From assembly GCA_021807845.1 (NCBI GenBank), contig JAKBCM010000019.1, positions 1 through 14,420 of the forward strand: a stretch of DNA of 14,420 bases, given 5' to 3'. The position numbers and the translations under genes are program-made. The number at the start of each line of letters is the position of its first letter. Position 1 is the first letter of the stretch. This DNA comes from Pseudomonadota bacterium (GTDB lineage Bacteria; Pseudomonadota; Gammaproteobacteria; Legionellales; Legionellaceae). The notes below the pieces were generated by a model that saw only the letters and a program-made list of their open reading frames with translations, made no database searches and was not told the DNA's origin. Shown piece by piece: positions 6,372 to 14,135 of the stretch.

Positions 6372-8648
6372 TTACTCACTCAGAGAATAATCGCAACCTT
6401 CACGTGGACAAATGATTTGCCGACCCGAACGTTTCGTTTCTTTCACGGTAAGTATTGGCCATGCACACTTAGGACATGGTTTATCCAATGGCTCATTCCA
6501 AAGAGCATAGTCGCATTTTGGATAACTCCCACAAGAATAAAAGATTTTTCCTTTACGAGACTTGCGTTTTAGGATTGTAGAATCATGACATTTTGGACAG
6601 GTTACACCCGTATCAGCCGGCTTCTCTAATGGTTCGATAAATTTACATTGAGGATAATGACTGCAGCCTACAAAACGACCATATCGACCTGTTTTGATGT
6701 GTAAGGCACCTTGACACAGCGGGCATGTCCTCCCCGAAACAATCTCAGGCTCTGCATTTTCACCTGAAGGTGTATTCAGATCTTTGGTGTAATCACAGTC
6801 AGGATAAGCTGTACAACCAACAAACCGTCCTCGTTTTCCTAAGCGGATAGCGAGAGGTTTATCGCATTTAGGACATTTTTCATCCAATGCTTTGGTGGTC
6901 ACATCTTTACGTTGCACTTGTTCATCAATGGTGTGAATTTGTTGAATAAAAGGTTGCCAGAATTGCTCTAAAACAGGGATCCACTCCCGTTCACCCCGAG
7001 CAATGGCATCCAATGTATCTTCAAGTTGAGCCGTGAATTGATAATCAACATATCGGGTAAAATAATCCGTTAAAAAATGACTGACAATACGACCTACATC
7101 TGTTGGTAAAAACCGCTTCTTATCAACGATAACATATTCTCGTTGGAGTAAAGTATGAATAATAGAAGCATAAGTGGATGGACGGCCAATATCAAACTCT
7201 TCCAATGCTTTCACTAGAGAAGCTTCTGAGTAACGCGGAGGGGGTTCGGTAAAATGCTGGTTAGCTTGAATATCAAGCAAGTCCACTTTATCCCCAACAG
7301 CAAGTGTTGGTAGAATAATGCTTTGTTGATCCTCTTCTTTTGAATCATCAAGCCCTTCTTCATATACAGTCAGAAATCCAGGAAACGTAATGGTTGAGCC
7401 ATTCGCTCGAAACATATTTCCAGAACCACAGCTTAAATCCACAGCGACCGTATCCATCAGTGCTTCGGCCATTTGGCATGCGAGCGTACGTTTCCATATC
7501 AAACTATAGAGCTTAAATTGATCCGCTGTTAGCGAACGCTCTACCATATCTGGATTGCGTTTGATAGAAGTGGGACGAATGGCTTCATGTGCTTCTTGTG
7601 CATTTTTTGATTTTGTTTTATAAATCCGCACAGTTTTGGCACAATTTTCTTTGCCATATCGTTCACAAATATAGGATCTAATCTCTTCAACAGCCTCTGA
7701 TGCTAGGTGCACTGAGTCTGTACGCATATAAGAGATCAAACCCATTGTCCCTGAGCCTATGTCGATTCCTTCATACAATTGCTGAGCAACCATCATGGTC
7801 TTTCGTGCAGTAAACCCTAATTTTCTTGCAGCTTCTTGTTGCAAAGTTGAGGTGATAAAAGGAGGGGATGGATAGCGCTTGCGTTCTTTCTTTTCAATGT
7901 TATCAACAAGGAGAATGCCTTTTGCTTCTTTGAGCAGCGTGTCTTTGATAGAGTGCGCAGTCTCTCCTGCTGTCACCGTAAATTGCTGTAATTTCTCATG
8001 GTTGTAATGCGTCAAACGTGCCTCAAATCGTGACGCTTTTGACTGACAGTCTGCAATCAACTTCCAATATTCCCTAGGAACAAACCGTTCAATTTCTTCC
8101 TCACGCTCAACAATAAGTCTTAATGCAGGGCTCTGCACACGACCCGCTGACAAGCCACGCCTGATTTTTTTCCACAACAATGGCGACAGGTTGAATCCGA
8201 CCAAATAATCTAGGGCTCGTCTAGCTTGTTGCGCATTCACCTGATCCATCGATATCGCTCGAGGATTGTTAATGGCTTCTTGGATGGCTGATTTGGTTAT
8301 TTCATTGAAAACAATGCGCGCAACCTCTTTATCTTTAAGCAAATTGCGAGCTTTCATCAACTCAAAAACATGCCAAGAAATAGCCTCTCCTTCGCGATCA
8401 GGGTCCGTCGCAAGCAAGAGAGCATCTGATTTTTTAAGGGTTTTAGCGATCAATTCAATGTGACGAGCATTTTTTTCAATAGGACTATAGGCCATAGCAA
8501 ATTGCCTGTCCGGATCGACAGAACCTTTGCTTGGTAATAAATCACGAACATGCCCATATGAGGCAAGGACCTCATAATCACCACCCAGATATTTTTGAAT
8601 CGTTTTTGCTTTAGCTGGGGATTCCACGATAACCAGGTACTTACCCAT
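6372..8648 (-). CDS. topA: DNA topoisomerase I
   Basis: This is the type IA topoisomerase that relaxes negative supercoils behind transcription and replication, in 758 residues. The Toprim domain is at the N-terminus (VIVESPAKAKTIQKYL, Glu9) with the metal-binding triad in TDPDREGEAISWH (Asp82, Asp84, Glu86). The strand-cleaving tyrosine is Tyr307 in GLISYMRTDS, and LSAGRVQSPALRLIVERE (166-183) belongs to the core. Four four-cysteine zinc ribbons end the protein (Cys592/595/612/618, 642/645/662/668, 684/687/706/712, 725/728/747/752). The E. coli enzyme has 865 residues, so the C-terminal part after the ribbons is shorter here: the protein stops 6 residues after the last cysteine. AAGG lies about 9 nt before ATG. 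It is the last gene of the tsaP-dprA-smg-topA operon, 20 bp after smg. Confidence 0.98.
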   Translation of the reverse strand: MGKYLVIVESPAKAKTIQKYLGGDYEVLASYGHVRDLLPSKGSVDPDRQFAMAYSPIEKNARHIELIAKTLKKSDALLLATDPDREGEAISWHVFELMKARNLLKDKEVARIVFNEITKSAIQEAINNPRAISMDQVNAQQARRALDYLVGFNLSPLLWKKIRRGLSAGRVQSPALRLIVEREEEIERFVPREYWKLIADCQSKASRFEARLTHYNHEKLQQFTVTAGETAHSIKDTLLKEAKGILLVDNIEKKERKRYPSPPFITSTLQQEAARKLGFTARKTMMVAQQLYEGIDIGSGTMGLISYMRTDSVHLASEAVEEIRSYICERYGKENCAKTVRIYKTKSKNAQEAHEAIRPTSIKRNPDMVERSLTADQFKLYSLIWKRTLACQMAEALMDTVAVDLSCGSGNMFRANGSTITFPGFLTVYEEGLDDSKEEDQQSIILPTLAVGDKVDLLDIQANQHFTEPPPRYSEASLVKALEEFDIGRPSTYASIIHTLLQREYVIVDKKRFLPTDVGRIVSHFLTDYFTRYVDYQFTAQLEDTLDAIARGEREWIPVLEQFWQPFIQQIHTIDEQVQRKDVTTKALDEKCPKCDKPLAIRLGKRGRFVGCTAYPDCDYTKDLNTPSGENAEPEIVSGRTCPLCQGALHIKTGRYGRFVGCSHYPQCKFIEPLEKPADTGVTCPKCHDSTILKRKSRKGKIFYSCGSYPKCDYALWNEPLDKPCPKCAWPILTVKETKRSGRQIICPREGCDYSLSE

Positions 8649-8668
8649 GTATTTAACCTTTTCTATGT

Positions 8669-9109
8669 TTAATGCAACGAGAGCGCATCTTCTTTGTGAT
8701 AGAGCACAAGATCAAGAAAAGCAAGTTGCTGAGCATCCAAGTTTGTTGCAAGTATACTACGAATAGTCCATTTTGTTTCCTGTAAGGTCACAAAACGAGA
8801 CTCAGACAGAACCAATTGATTGATAACCAATTCAAGAACATCTGAAGAGATAATGCCCAAGGAGGAAAGTCTCATGAGAAACTGGTAACTTGCCTTGGTT
8901 AGTTTCATTTGCTCATCCTGTGTAAACACCCGGATAGCATCGTAACTTTTGGATCGGATGAATGCCAAATCTGATTGTAGTGATGTTTTGTCATCAACAA
9001 GCGTTGATGGATCAACGTCAGCCTTATTCACTGATGCATGTTCTTTTTTGAGCTGAGATAATGTCTTCTCAAATAAATTTAATAGCATTTCGAATAAATT
9101 ATCTTTCAT
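8669..9109 (-). CDS. smg: Smg family protein (DUF494)
   Basis: This 146-residue protein is the homolog of E. coli Smg, a conserved protein of unclear function whose gene stands between dprA and topA in many gammaproteobacteria. Recognition rests on this position and on the C-terminal half, where a stretch of LTKASYQFLMRLSSLGIIS type followed by ELVINQLV and LQETKWTIRSIL matches the family pattern. The N-terminal half (MKDNLFEMLLNLFEK) keeps the initial amphipathic helix; the charged middle part is less conserved. ATG 9109 is chosen because it overlaps the dprA stop as ATGA and GAGGTG lies 6 nt upstream. A GTG at 9118 would add three residues and destroy that spacing. Translation is probably coupled to dprA. 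Confidence 0.85.
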   Translation of the reverse strand: MKDNLFEMLLNLFEKTLSQLKKEHASVNKADVDPSTLVDDKTSLQSDLAFIRSKSYDAIRVFTQDEQMKLTKASYQFLMRLSSLGIISSDVLELVINQLVLSESRFVTLQETKWTIRSILATNLDAQQLAFLDLVLYHKEDALSLH

Positions 9110-10179
9110 ACCATACACCTCATGTAGCCGCCGGGCACGGCTTTTACCATACCCTGTATTTCTAATTCAGCCAAGTCACAAGCCACCCTTTCTACACTTA
9201 AACCACAACGAGCAATAATTTGATCAATACTCGTTACTTCAAAACCAATGAACTTTACTAGGTTTTCATTCTGACTTGCAAGGGTATCTTCTAACTCCAA
9301 TCCGACTAAATGATCGCTCATACGTAATTCTTCCAAGATATCTTGACTAGATGTGACCAACTTAGCACCTTCTTGCAACAAGTGATGGCAGCCTCTTGCT
9401 TGGGGATTACAAATAGACCCAGGAATGGCAAACACATCACGATTTTGTTCGCACGCCAAGCGTGCTGTTATCAAAGATCCGCTACGAATTGCTGCCTCAA
9501 CAACCAATGTGGATAATGACAAACCACTTATTATACGATTTCTGCGTGGAAAATGTCCAGCAATTGGAGGACTTTGTAATGGAAATTCACTCAATAACAA
9601 GCCTTTTTCAGTTATTTTGGCAGCAAGATCTTTATGTTGACGTGGATAAATACAATCTATCCCCGTACCGAGTACCGCAATTGTCTGCCCTAAAGCCGCA
9701 ATTGTGCCAAGATGTACCTTCGCATCAATCCCTAAAGCCAAACCACTGACAATTGTGATATGTTGACTTGCCAGTTCAAACGCAAAACGCCAAGCGGTTT
9801 CACTACCTGTTACTGAAGGCTTACGAGTCCCGACCATAGCCACTGTGGGCTGCAGAAAAGCAGACAACTCACCTATCGCATAGAGGACTGGAGGCGGATC
9901 ATGGATTTCTCGCAATAGATAAGGATAGCGTTCATCATCTAGGGTGATTAAAAAATGGTTGCTGGCTTCTTCCCATTGTAAATCTATTTCCACCAGATGA
10001 AGATCAAAAGAAACAATCGCTTGTGCCAATCTTTCTGGCAAACCAAATCGTTTCATATCAACCACTGTTAAGCGAAACAACTCTTCCAAGTGAGGCCAAC
10101 GCCCTAATAACTTGGCAACAGTCCGAGGTCCAATAGAACTGATCCGGTTTAATGCAAGAAGATAAGGTTTATTGTTCAT
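9106..10179 (-). CDS. dprA: DNA-processing protein DprA
   Basis: DprA binds incoming single-stranded DNA during natural transformation and loads RecA; it acts in the cytoplasm. The 357-residue protein has an N-terminal helix-hairpin/SAM-like region (about 1-60) and then the extended Rossmann fold: VGTRKPSVTG (116-125), SGLALGIDAKVH (145-156), TGIDCIYPRQH (172-182), FPRRNRIISGLS (210-221) and GSLITAR (234-240). A C-terminal winged-helix domain (about 305-355) ends in VKAVPGGYMR, as in E. coli Smf. All motifs are intact. The start ATG overlaps the tsaP stop as ATGA, and the end overlaps smg the same way, so translation is coupled along the operon. Its neighbour TsaP belongs to the type IV pilus, which is the DNA-uptake machine, so the two may serve the same process. 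Confidence 0.97.
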   Translation of the reverse strand: MNNKPYLLALNRISSIGPRTVAKLLGRWPHLEELFRLTVVDMKRFGLPERLAQAIVSFDLHLVEIDLQWEEASNHFLITLDDERYPYLLREIHDPPPVLYAIGELSAFLQPTVAMVGTRKPSVTGSETAWRFAFELASQHITIVSGLALGIDAKVHLGTIAALGQTIAVLGTGIDCIYPRQHKDLAAKITEKGLLLSEFPLQSPPIAGHFPRRNRIISGLSLSTLVVEAAIRSGSLITARLACEQNRDVFAIPGSICNPQARGCHHLLQEGAKLVTSSQDILEELRMSDHLVGLELEDTLASQNENLVKFIGFEVTSIDQIIARCGLSVERVACDLAELEIQGMVKAVPGGYMRCMV

Positions 10180-11249
10180 GGGTTAGTCACCGTATCAAAT
10201 CGGGTAATGGCACGAATAGACCGCACAACCAAGCCAAGACTGGTGTGGGTAAACGTACGAAATATCATAATTTCCCCAATTCTTTCGGGGGGAATTTCAA
10301 CACAGGGCAACTGACAAGGTGGCTTTTTATCATAACGATAAGCGTTATTTTTAACCAATCTTGGCTTACTAAAAACCGCTAATACATCTCCATTTTGAAT
10401 ATTAGCATCTTGCCCTCTGTCAATCACAACACCTAGACCCACCGCCCCTTGAGTAAAATCCCCTGCCACATCAATAATATCGCCATGTACAGGCACATCA
10501 GGTGTTCTAGGTTCAAAGTACAAATCAAAATCAGGGTGATTATTAGGCATGACCTTATCATTCAAACGCACTCCTTCAACAATATCTGTGATCAATATGG
10601 TCGCAGGATCGCCCGGATGCTCTAATTCGGCATAGCCAACTAATGAAGCTTTATAACCTAATAGCCTTTTATTGGCCGGATCATAATATCTACCACAGGC
10701 TCTATATATCCCATAAGTCACAGTCTCTCCATGAGGGATATCAGCAACATTTGGACACAGATTTTTGACATACACTTCATCTCCCTGACCACCCAGCAAG
10801 TGTTCTGTCATGAAAGCAATGACAAAAGGAGCGTTTTGTAAGGTATTTCTATCTAACACTAAGAGTCCATTTAAAAAAGGCTTGATATCATTCAGAGGAA
10901 TAGATTGGATGGCTTCTTCCTGACTGGTTCGAACATGAGGAGATAATTTAACGATGCCATTCGACAACACAGTAAGATACGGTTTTTGTTGATGATAGCG
11001 CAGGACAATCACGGCACCTGGATATAACCTATCGGGATTTTTTATTTGTGGATTAGCATGCCACAATGTTTTCCATTCCCATGGATGAATCAAATAACGA
11101 TTGGCAATTTGCCATAATGTATCACCAGGTTGAACCACGTAGCGAGCAGGGGCATCCGATCGAAGCGTCAAGGCATGACCTGCGGTTGCCATCACCCATA
11201 AAAGGAAAAGAGTCACTCCCCACTTCATCCCATTTGACACGTATCGCAT
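10176..11249 (-). CDS. tsaP: LysM protein of the type IV pilus secretin (TsaP-like)
   Basis: This secreted protein has 357 residues. The N-terminus is a signal peptide (hydrophobic GVTLFLLWVMATAGHA, cleavage likely near residue 26). A LysM peptidoglycan-binding domain follows at 36-85 (YVVQPGDTLWQIANRYL, then NPDRLYPG). The rest (about 90-357) is a conserved region without a motif I can name, with four cysteines, two of them close together in PPCQLPCVEIP. The same architecture, placed next to def and dprA, is found in P. aeruginosa PA0020 (TsaP), which anchors the PilQ secretin ring to peptidoglycan; that link is from memory. AAGGAA lies 7 nt before ATG 11249, while an inner ATG (11228) has no ribosome site. 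It leads the operon with dprA. Alternative reading: a generic LysM envelope protein. Confidence 0.8.
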   Translation of the reverse strand: MRYVSNGMKWGVTLFLLWVMATAGHALTLRSDAPARYVVQPGDTLWQIANRYLIHPWEWKTLWHANPQIKNPDRLYPGAVIVLRYHQQKPYLTVLSNGIVKLSPHVRTSQEEAIQSIPLNDIKPFLNGLLVLDRNTLQNAPFVIAFMTEHLLGGQGDEVYVKNLCPNVADIPHGETVTYGIYRACGRYYDPANKRLLGYKASLVGYAELEHPGDPATILITDIVEGVRLNDKVMPNNHPDFDLYFEPRTPDVPVHGDIIDVAGDFTQGAVGLGVVIDRGQDANIQNGDVLAVFSKPRLVKNNAYRYDKKPPCQLPCVEIPPERIGEIMIFRTFTHTSLGLVVRSIRAITRFDTVTNP

Positions 11250-11286
11250 TGAACATTCCTTCGTTTACAAGATCATCGACTTTTAT

Positions 11287-11316
11287 CACGACCACTTGCC
11301 AATAAGTGGTTTCGTG
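11287..11316. promoter_or_regulatory. Bulged inverted repeat between tsaP and def
   Basis: CACGA-CCACTT (11287-11297) pairs with AAGTGG-TT-TCGTG (11304-11316), giving 11 base pairs with a two-base bulge and a 6-base loop (GCCAAT). It lies 37 bp before the tsaP start on one side and 35 bp before the def -35 box on the other. The core ACCACTT/AAGTGGT alone is a perfect 7-bp inverted repeat with one-turn spacing, so it could be an operator or a hairpin in the tsaP leader. Confidence 0.4.
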
Positions 11317-11351
11317 AACATCAAACTTTCCATTCATATCATACTTGCATC

Positions 11352-11381
11352 TTGCCAGAAGCACCTAATATTGGCGATAAT
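11352..11381 (+). promoter_or_regulatory. Promoter of the def-fmt-rsmB operon
   Basis: TTGCCA (11352-11357) and GATAAT (11376-11381) each match the sigma-70 consensus at five of six positions and are 18 bp apart. Transcription would start near 11388, giving a leader of about 27 nt to the def ATG. This rules out the in-frame TTG at 11352 as a start codon, since it lies within the -35 box. Confidence 0.55.
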
Positions 11382-11414
11382 AGCACGCCTTTATTGATTG
11401 AAAACAGACCAAAC

Positions 11415-11927
11415 ATGACTATTCGCAAGATTATTTACCTACCCGATCCCCGTCTTCGGCTTGTCTCAAGCCCCGTGACAACCTTTGATGATGAGTTACA
11501 AACCTTAATCGAAGATATGTTTGACACCATGTACGATGCAAATGGAGTAGGTCTTGCTGCTCCACAGATTGGGATCAACTTGCAGCTATCAGTGGTCGAT
11601 GTGATTGGAGATAAAACTCAACAACTCGTCTTAATCAATCCTGAAATTATATCTACTGATGGCGAGATTGAATATCAAGAGGGATGCTTATCTGTACCTG
11701 GCGCTTTTGATACCGTTATACGTGCTCACAAAGTCACCATCAAGGCTCTCGATAGAACAGGTTCCCCGTTTGAAATGTCCGCCGAAGGGTTACTTGCAGA
11801 GTGTTTTCAACACGAAATCGATCATCTGAATGGAAAATTATTCGTAGATTTGCTCTCGCCAATGAAGCGGGCAATGGCCAGAAAAAAAGTAGATAAGTAC
11901 AAACGCCAACAAGACAAGAAGTCATGA
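11415..11927 (+). CDS. def: Peptide deformylase
   Basis: This metalloenzyme removes the formyl group from the N-terminal methionine of new proteins at the ribosome exit. The 170-residue protein matches the usual length of about 169. All three active-site motifs are intact: GVGLAAPQ (44-51), EGCLSVP (89-95, metal ligand Cys91) and QHEIDHLNG (132-140, ligands His133 and His137, catalytic Glu134). The start MTIRKIIYLPDPRLR is the family standard. ATG 11415 has no clear ribosome site, only a purine-rich stretch upstream, but the promoter at 11352-11381 leaves no earlier option. The stop overlaps fmt as ATGA. Deformylase and formyltransferase open and close the formylation cycle, so coupling their synthesis makes sense. 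Confidence 0.98.
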   Translation: MTIRKIIYLPDPRLRLVSSPVTTFDDELQTLIEDMFDTMYDANGVGLAAPQIGINLQLSVVDVIGDKTQQLVLINPEIISTDGEIEYQEGCLSVPGAFDTVIRAHKVTIKALDRTGSPFEMSAEGLLAECFQHEIDHLNGKLFVDLLSPMKRAMARKKVDKYKRQQDKKS

Positions 11928-12856
11928 AGATCATTTTTGCTGGGACTCCCTCATTTGCACTCCCCTGCCTCAACGCGCTTCTTGACTCAAAACATCAATT
12001 AGTAGCCGTATATACACAACCAGACAGACCTGCTGGCCGTGGACAAAAACTGCAAGCTTCGCCAGTCAAAGAATGGGCCTTATCTCATCACCTTCCAGTG
12101 CGACAACCTTTGCATTTCAAAGAACAAAAATCAATCGATGAACTGGCATCTTTCACACCAGATGTGATGGTGGTCATTGCTTATGGGCTAATACTTCCCC
12201 AAAGCGTGCTTCATCTTCCTCGTTTTGGATGCATCAATGTCCATGCGTCTCTTTTACCGAGATGGCGAGGAGCATCTCCTATTCAGCAAGCCATTTTACA
12301 TGGAGATGAACACACCGGCGTAACCATCATGCAAATGGAACAAGGGCTCGATACAGGTCCCATTCTGCAAAAGGTAACTTGTCAAATTGGTCAACAAACA
12401 GCAGGTGAATTACATGATTGTTTGGCTGATTTGGCAATATCTCCTTTGTTAAAAACTCTAGATGATCTGTCTAACGGCGAGACAAAACCCGAAGTCCAAA
12501 ATGAGAATTTGGCTACTTATGCTCCCAAAATCCTCAAAAATGATGCTTTGATCAATTGGCAACAACCTGCTGAAATCATTGCTCGTCAAATACCCGCTTT
12601 TCATCCCTGGCCAATTGCTCACACAAAAATCAATGATTCAACTCTGCGTATATTTGATGCCATCGTCATTCCTGACACTTACAAAGAACCACCAGGAACT
12701 ATCCTTTCCATAGATAAAAAGGGCATCCTAGTTGGAACGCTTGAAGGTGCTTTATTGATAAAATATTTGCAATTCCCAGGATCTCGGGCCATGTCATCAG
12801 AAGATTGGTTTCACTCAGGAAAAAGCAATCAATATCTTCATGTCCGCTTACAATGA
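11924..12856 (+). CDS. fmt: Methionyl-tRNA formyltransferase
   Basis: Fmt transfers a formyl group from 10-formyl-tetrahydrofolate to Met-tRNA(fMet), preparing the initiator tRNA. The 310-residue protein has the N-terminal hydrolase-like catalytic domain (about 1-190) with FAGTPSFALPCL, the loop TQPDRPAGRGQKLQ (31-44), INVHASLLPRWRGASPI (104-120) and GVTIMQMEQGLDTG (132-145). The catalytic residues Asn105, His107 and Asp143 are in place. The C-terminal tRNA-binding OB-like domain (about 205-310) includes NWQQPAEIIARQIPAFHPWP. The length is normal. It overlaps def (ATGA at 11924-11927) with AAGAAG upstream as a modest ribosome site, and its own stop overlaps the rsmB start in the same way. Confidence 0.98.
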   Translation: MKIIFAGTPSFALPCLNALLDSKHQLVAVYTQPDRPAGRGQKLQASPVKEWALSHHLPVRQPLHFKEQKSIDELASFTPDVMVVIAYGLILPQSVLHLPRFGCINVHASLLPRWRGASPIQQAILHGDEHTGVTIMQMEQGLDTGPILQKVTCQIGQQTAGELHDCLADLAISPLLKTLDDLSNGETKPEVQNENLATYAPKILKNDALINWQQPAEIIARQIPAFHPWPIAHTKINDSTLRIFDAIVIPDTYKEPPGTILSIDKKGILVGTLEGALLIKYLQFPGSRAMSSEDWFHSGKSNQYLHVRLQ

Positions 12857-14133
12857 AAAAAAACGAACGATTACAAGCATTACAAATCCTCACGCGATTA
12901 TTACAAGATCAATTGCCTCTATCGGTATTGATGCCGCCCAATGAATCGCATTCTCCATTAACCAAAGAATTGTGTTTTGGGGTTTGTCGACATTATTTTC
13001 GCCTGGCTCTGATGATGGATAGTTTATTAAGCAAAAGGCCAAAAACAATAGATGTGTGGCTTTGTTTGATGCTTGGCATTTATCAACTTCATTATCTACG
13101 GATCCCTGATTATGCCGTAGTAAAAGAAACTGTTGCACTCCTTGGAAAAATAAAAAGATCTTGGGCCAAAGGTTTGGTTAATGCAACATTACGCACCTAT
13201 TGTCGAGACAAAGAACAATTATTGGCGCATTTAGAAAATCATCCGACTTTCATTTACGGACACCCAGAATGGTTTATTCACCAGATGCAAACATCTTGGC
13301 CTCTGCATTGGCAAGACATTTTAAAAGCGAATGATATCCATCCACCCATGAGTCTTCGGGTGAATCAGCGCCAAACCACTCTTGACGCGTATTTAACCGA
13401 TTTGGCAGAGGCCCAAATTGACGCGATGCCTCTCAATGATTCAAAGCAAGGAATTGTCATCACCAAACCCTGTCATGTTCAAGACTTACCTGGTTTTATG
13501 ACTGGCAAAGTATCCGTCCAAGATGAGGCAGCCCAGCTAGCGGCTTCTCTTCTTCAATTAAAATCAGGGCAAAGAGTTCTTGATGCCTGTGCCGCACCTG
13601 GCGGCAAGACCTGTCATATATTAGAATCAGAACCTCAGCTATCTGCCTGTCTAGCAATAGATATTGATAGCAAACGGATCCAGCGCATCCAAGACAATTT
13701 AACTCGTTTACGCTTACAAGCAACCTTGCTTGAAGGAGATGCTTTAAAACCACAAGATTGGTGGGATGGGAAATTATTTGATCGCATCCTGCTTGATGCA
13801 CCCTGCTCCGCCACAGGCGTCATTCGGCGACATCCGGATATTAAGTTACTCAGAAAAGAAGAAGAGATTCTAGCTGTCACTACGATACAACAAGGCATAC
13901 TCAGAGCACTTTGGCCACTTTTAAAGCCAGGGGGCATCTTAGTCTATGCAACCTGTTCCGTGATCCCTTTAGAAAACGAACAACAAATCGCACAATTTGT
14001 AGAAAATCAATCAGATTGTCAATGCATCACAGAAGATCAAGCATTCGGACATAGAACTCCACATGGCTGGCAAATCCTACCAGGCGAACATAATATGGAT
14101 GGATTTTTTTATAGTGTGTTAACGAAAAAATGA
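12853..14133 (+). CDS. rsmB: 16S rRNA m5C967 methyltransferase
   Basis: RsmB (also called Sun or Fmu) methylates C967 of 16S rRNA with S-adenosylmethionine. From ATG 12853 the protein has 426 residues, close to the E. coli length of 429. An N-terminal NusB-like helical domain (about 1-135) precedes the Rossmann methyltransferase domain: SVQDEAAQLAASLL (221-234), DACAAPGGKT (244-253, cofactor loop), LLDAPCSATGVIRRHPDIK (313-331, Cys318) and YATCSVIPLENEQQI (365-379, catalytic Cys368). Both RNA m5C methyltransferase cysteines are present. The start overlaps the fmt stop as ATGA and has no ribosome site of its own, so it relies on coupling. A TTG start at 12805 is rejected because it lies well inside fmt. 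The stop lies 2 bp from that of the convergent next gene. Confidence 0.97.
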   Translation: MKKNERLQALQILTRLLQDQLPLSVLMPPNESHSPLTKELCFGVCRHYFRLALMMDSLLSKRPKTIDVWLCLMLGIYQLHYLRIPDYAVVKETVALLGKIKRSWAKGLVNATLRTYCRDKEQLLAHLENHPTFIYGHPEWFIHQMQTSWPLHWQDILKANDIHPPMSLRVNQRQTTLDAYLTDLAEAQIDAMPLNDSKQGIVITKPCHVQDLPGFMTGKVSVQDEAAQLAASLLQLKSGQRVLDACAAPGGKTCHILESEPQLSACLAIDIDSKRIQRIQDNLTRLRLQATLLEGDALKPQDWWDGKLFDRILLDAPCSATGVIRRHPDIKLLRKEEEILAVTTIQQGILRALWPLLKPGGILVYATCSVIPLENEQQIAQFVENQSDCQCITEDQAFGHRTPHGWQILPGEHNMDGFFYSVLTKK

Positions 14134-14135
14134 CC

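Noticed and set aside
12805..12852. TTG start for rsmB 48 bases upstream
   Set aside because: It lies inside fmt and adds residues foreign to the family; ATG 12853 makes a 4-bp ATGA overlap and gives the expected length.
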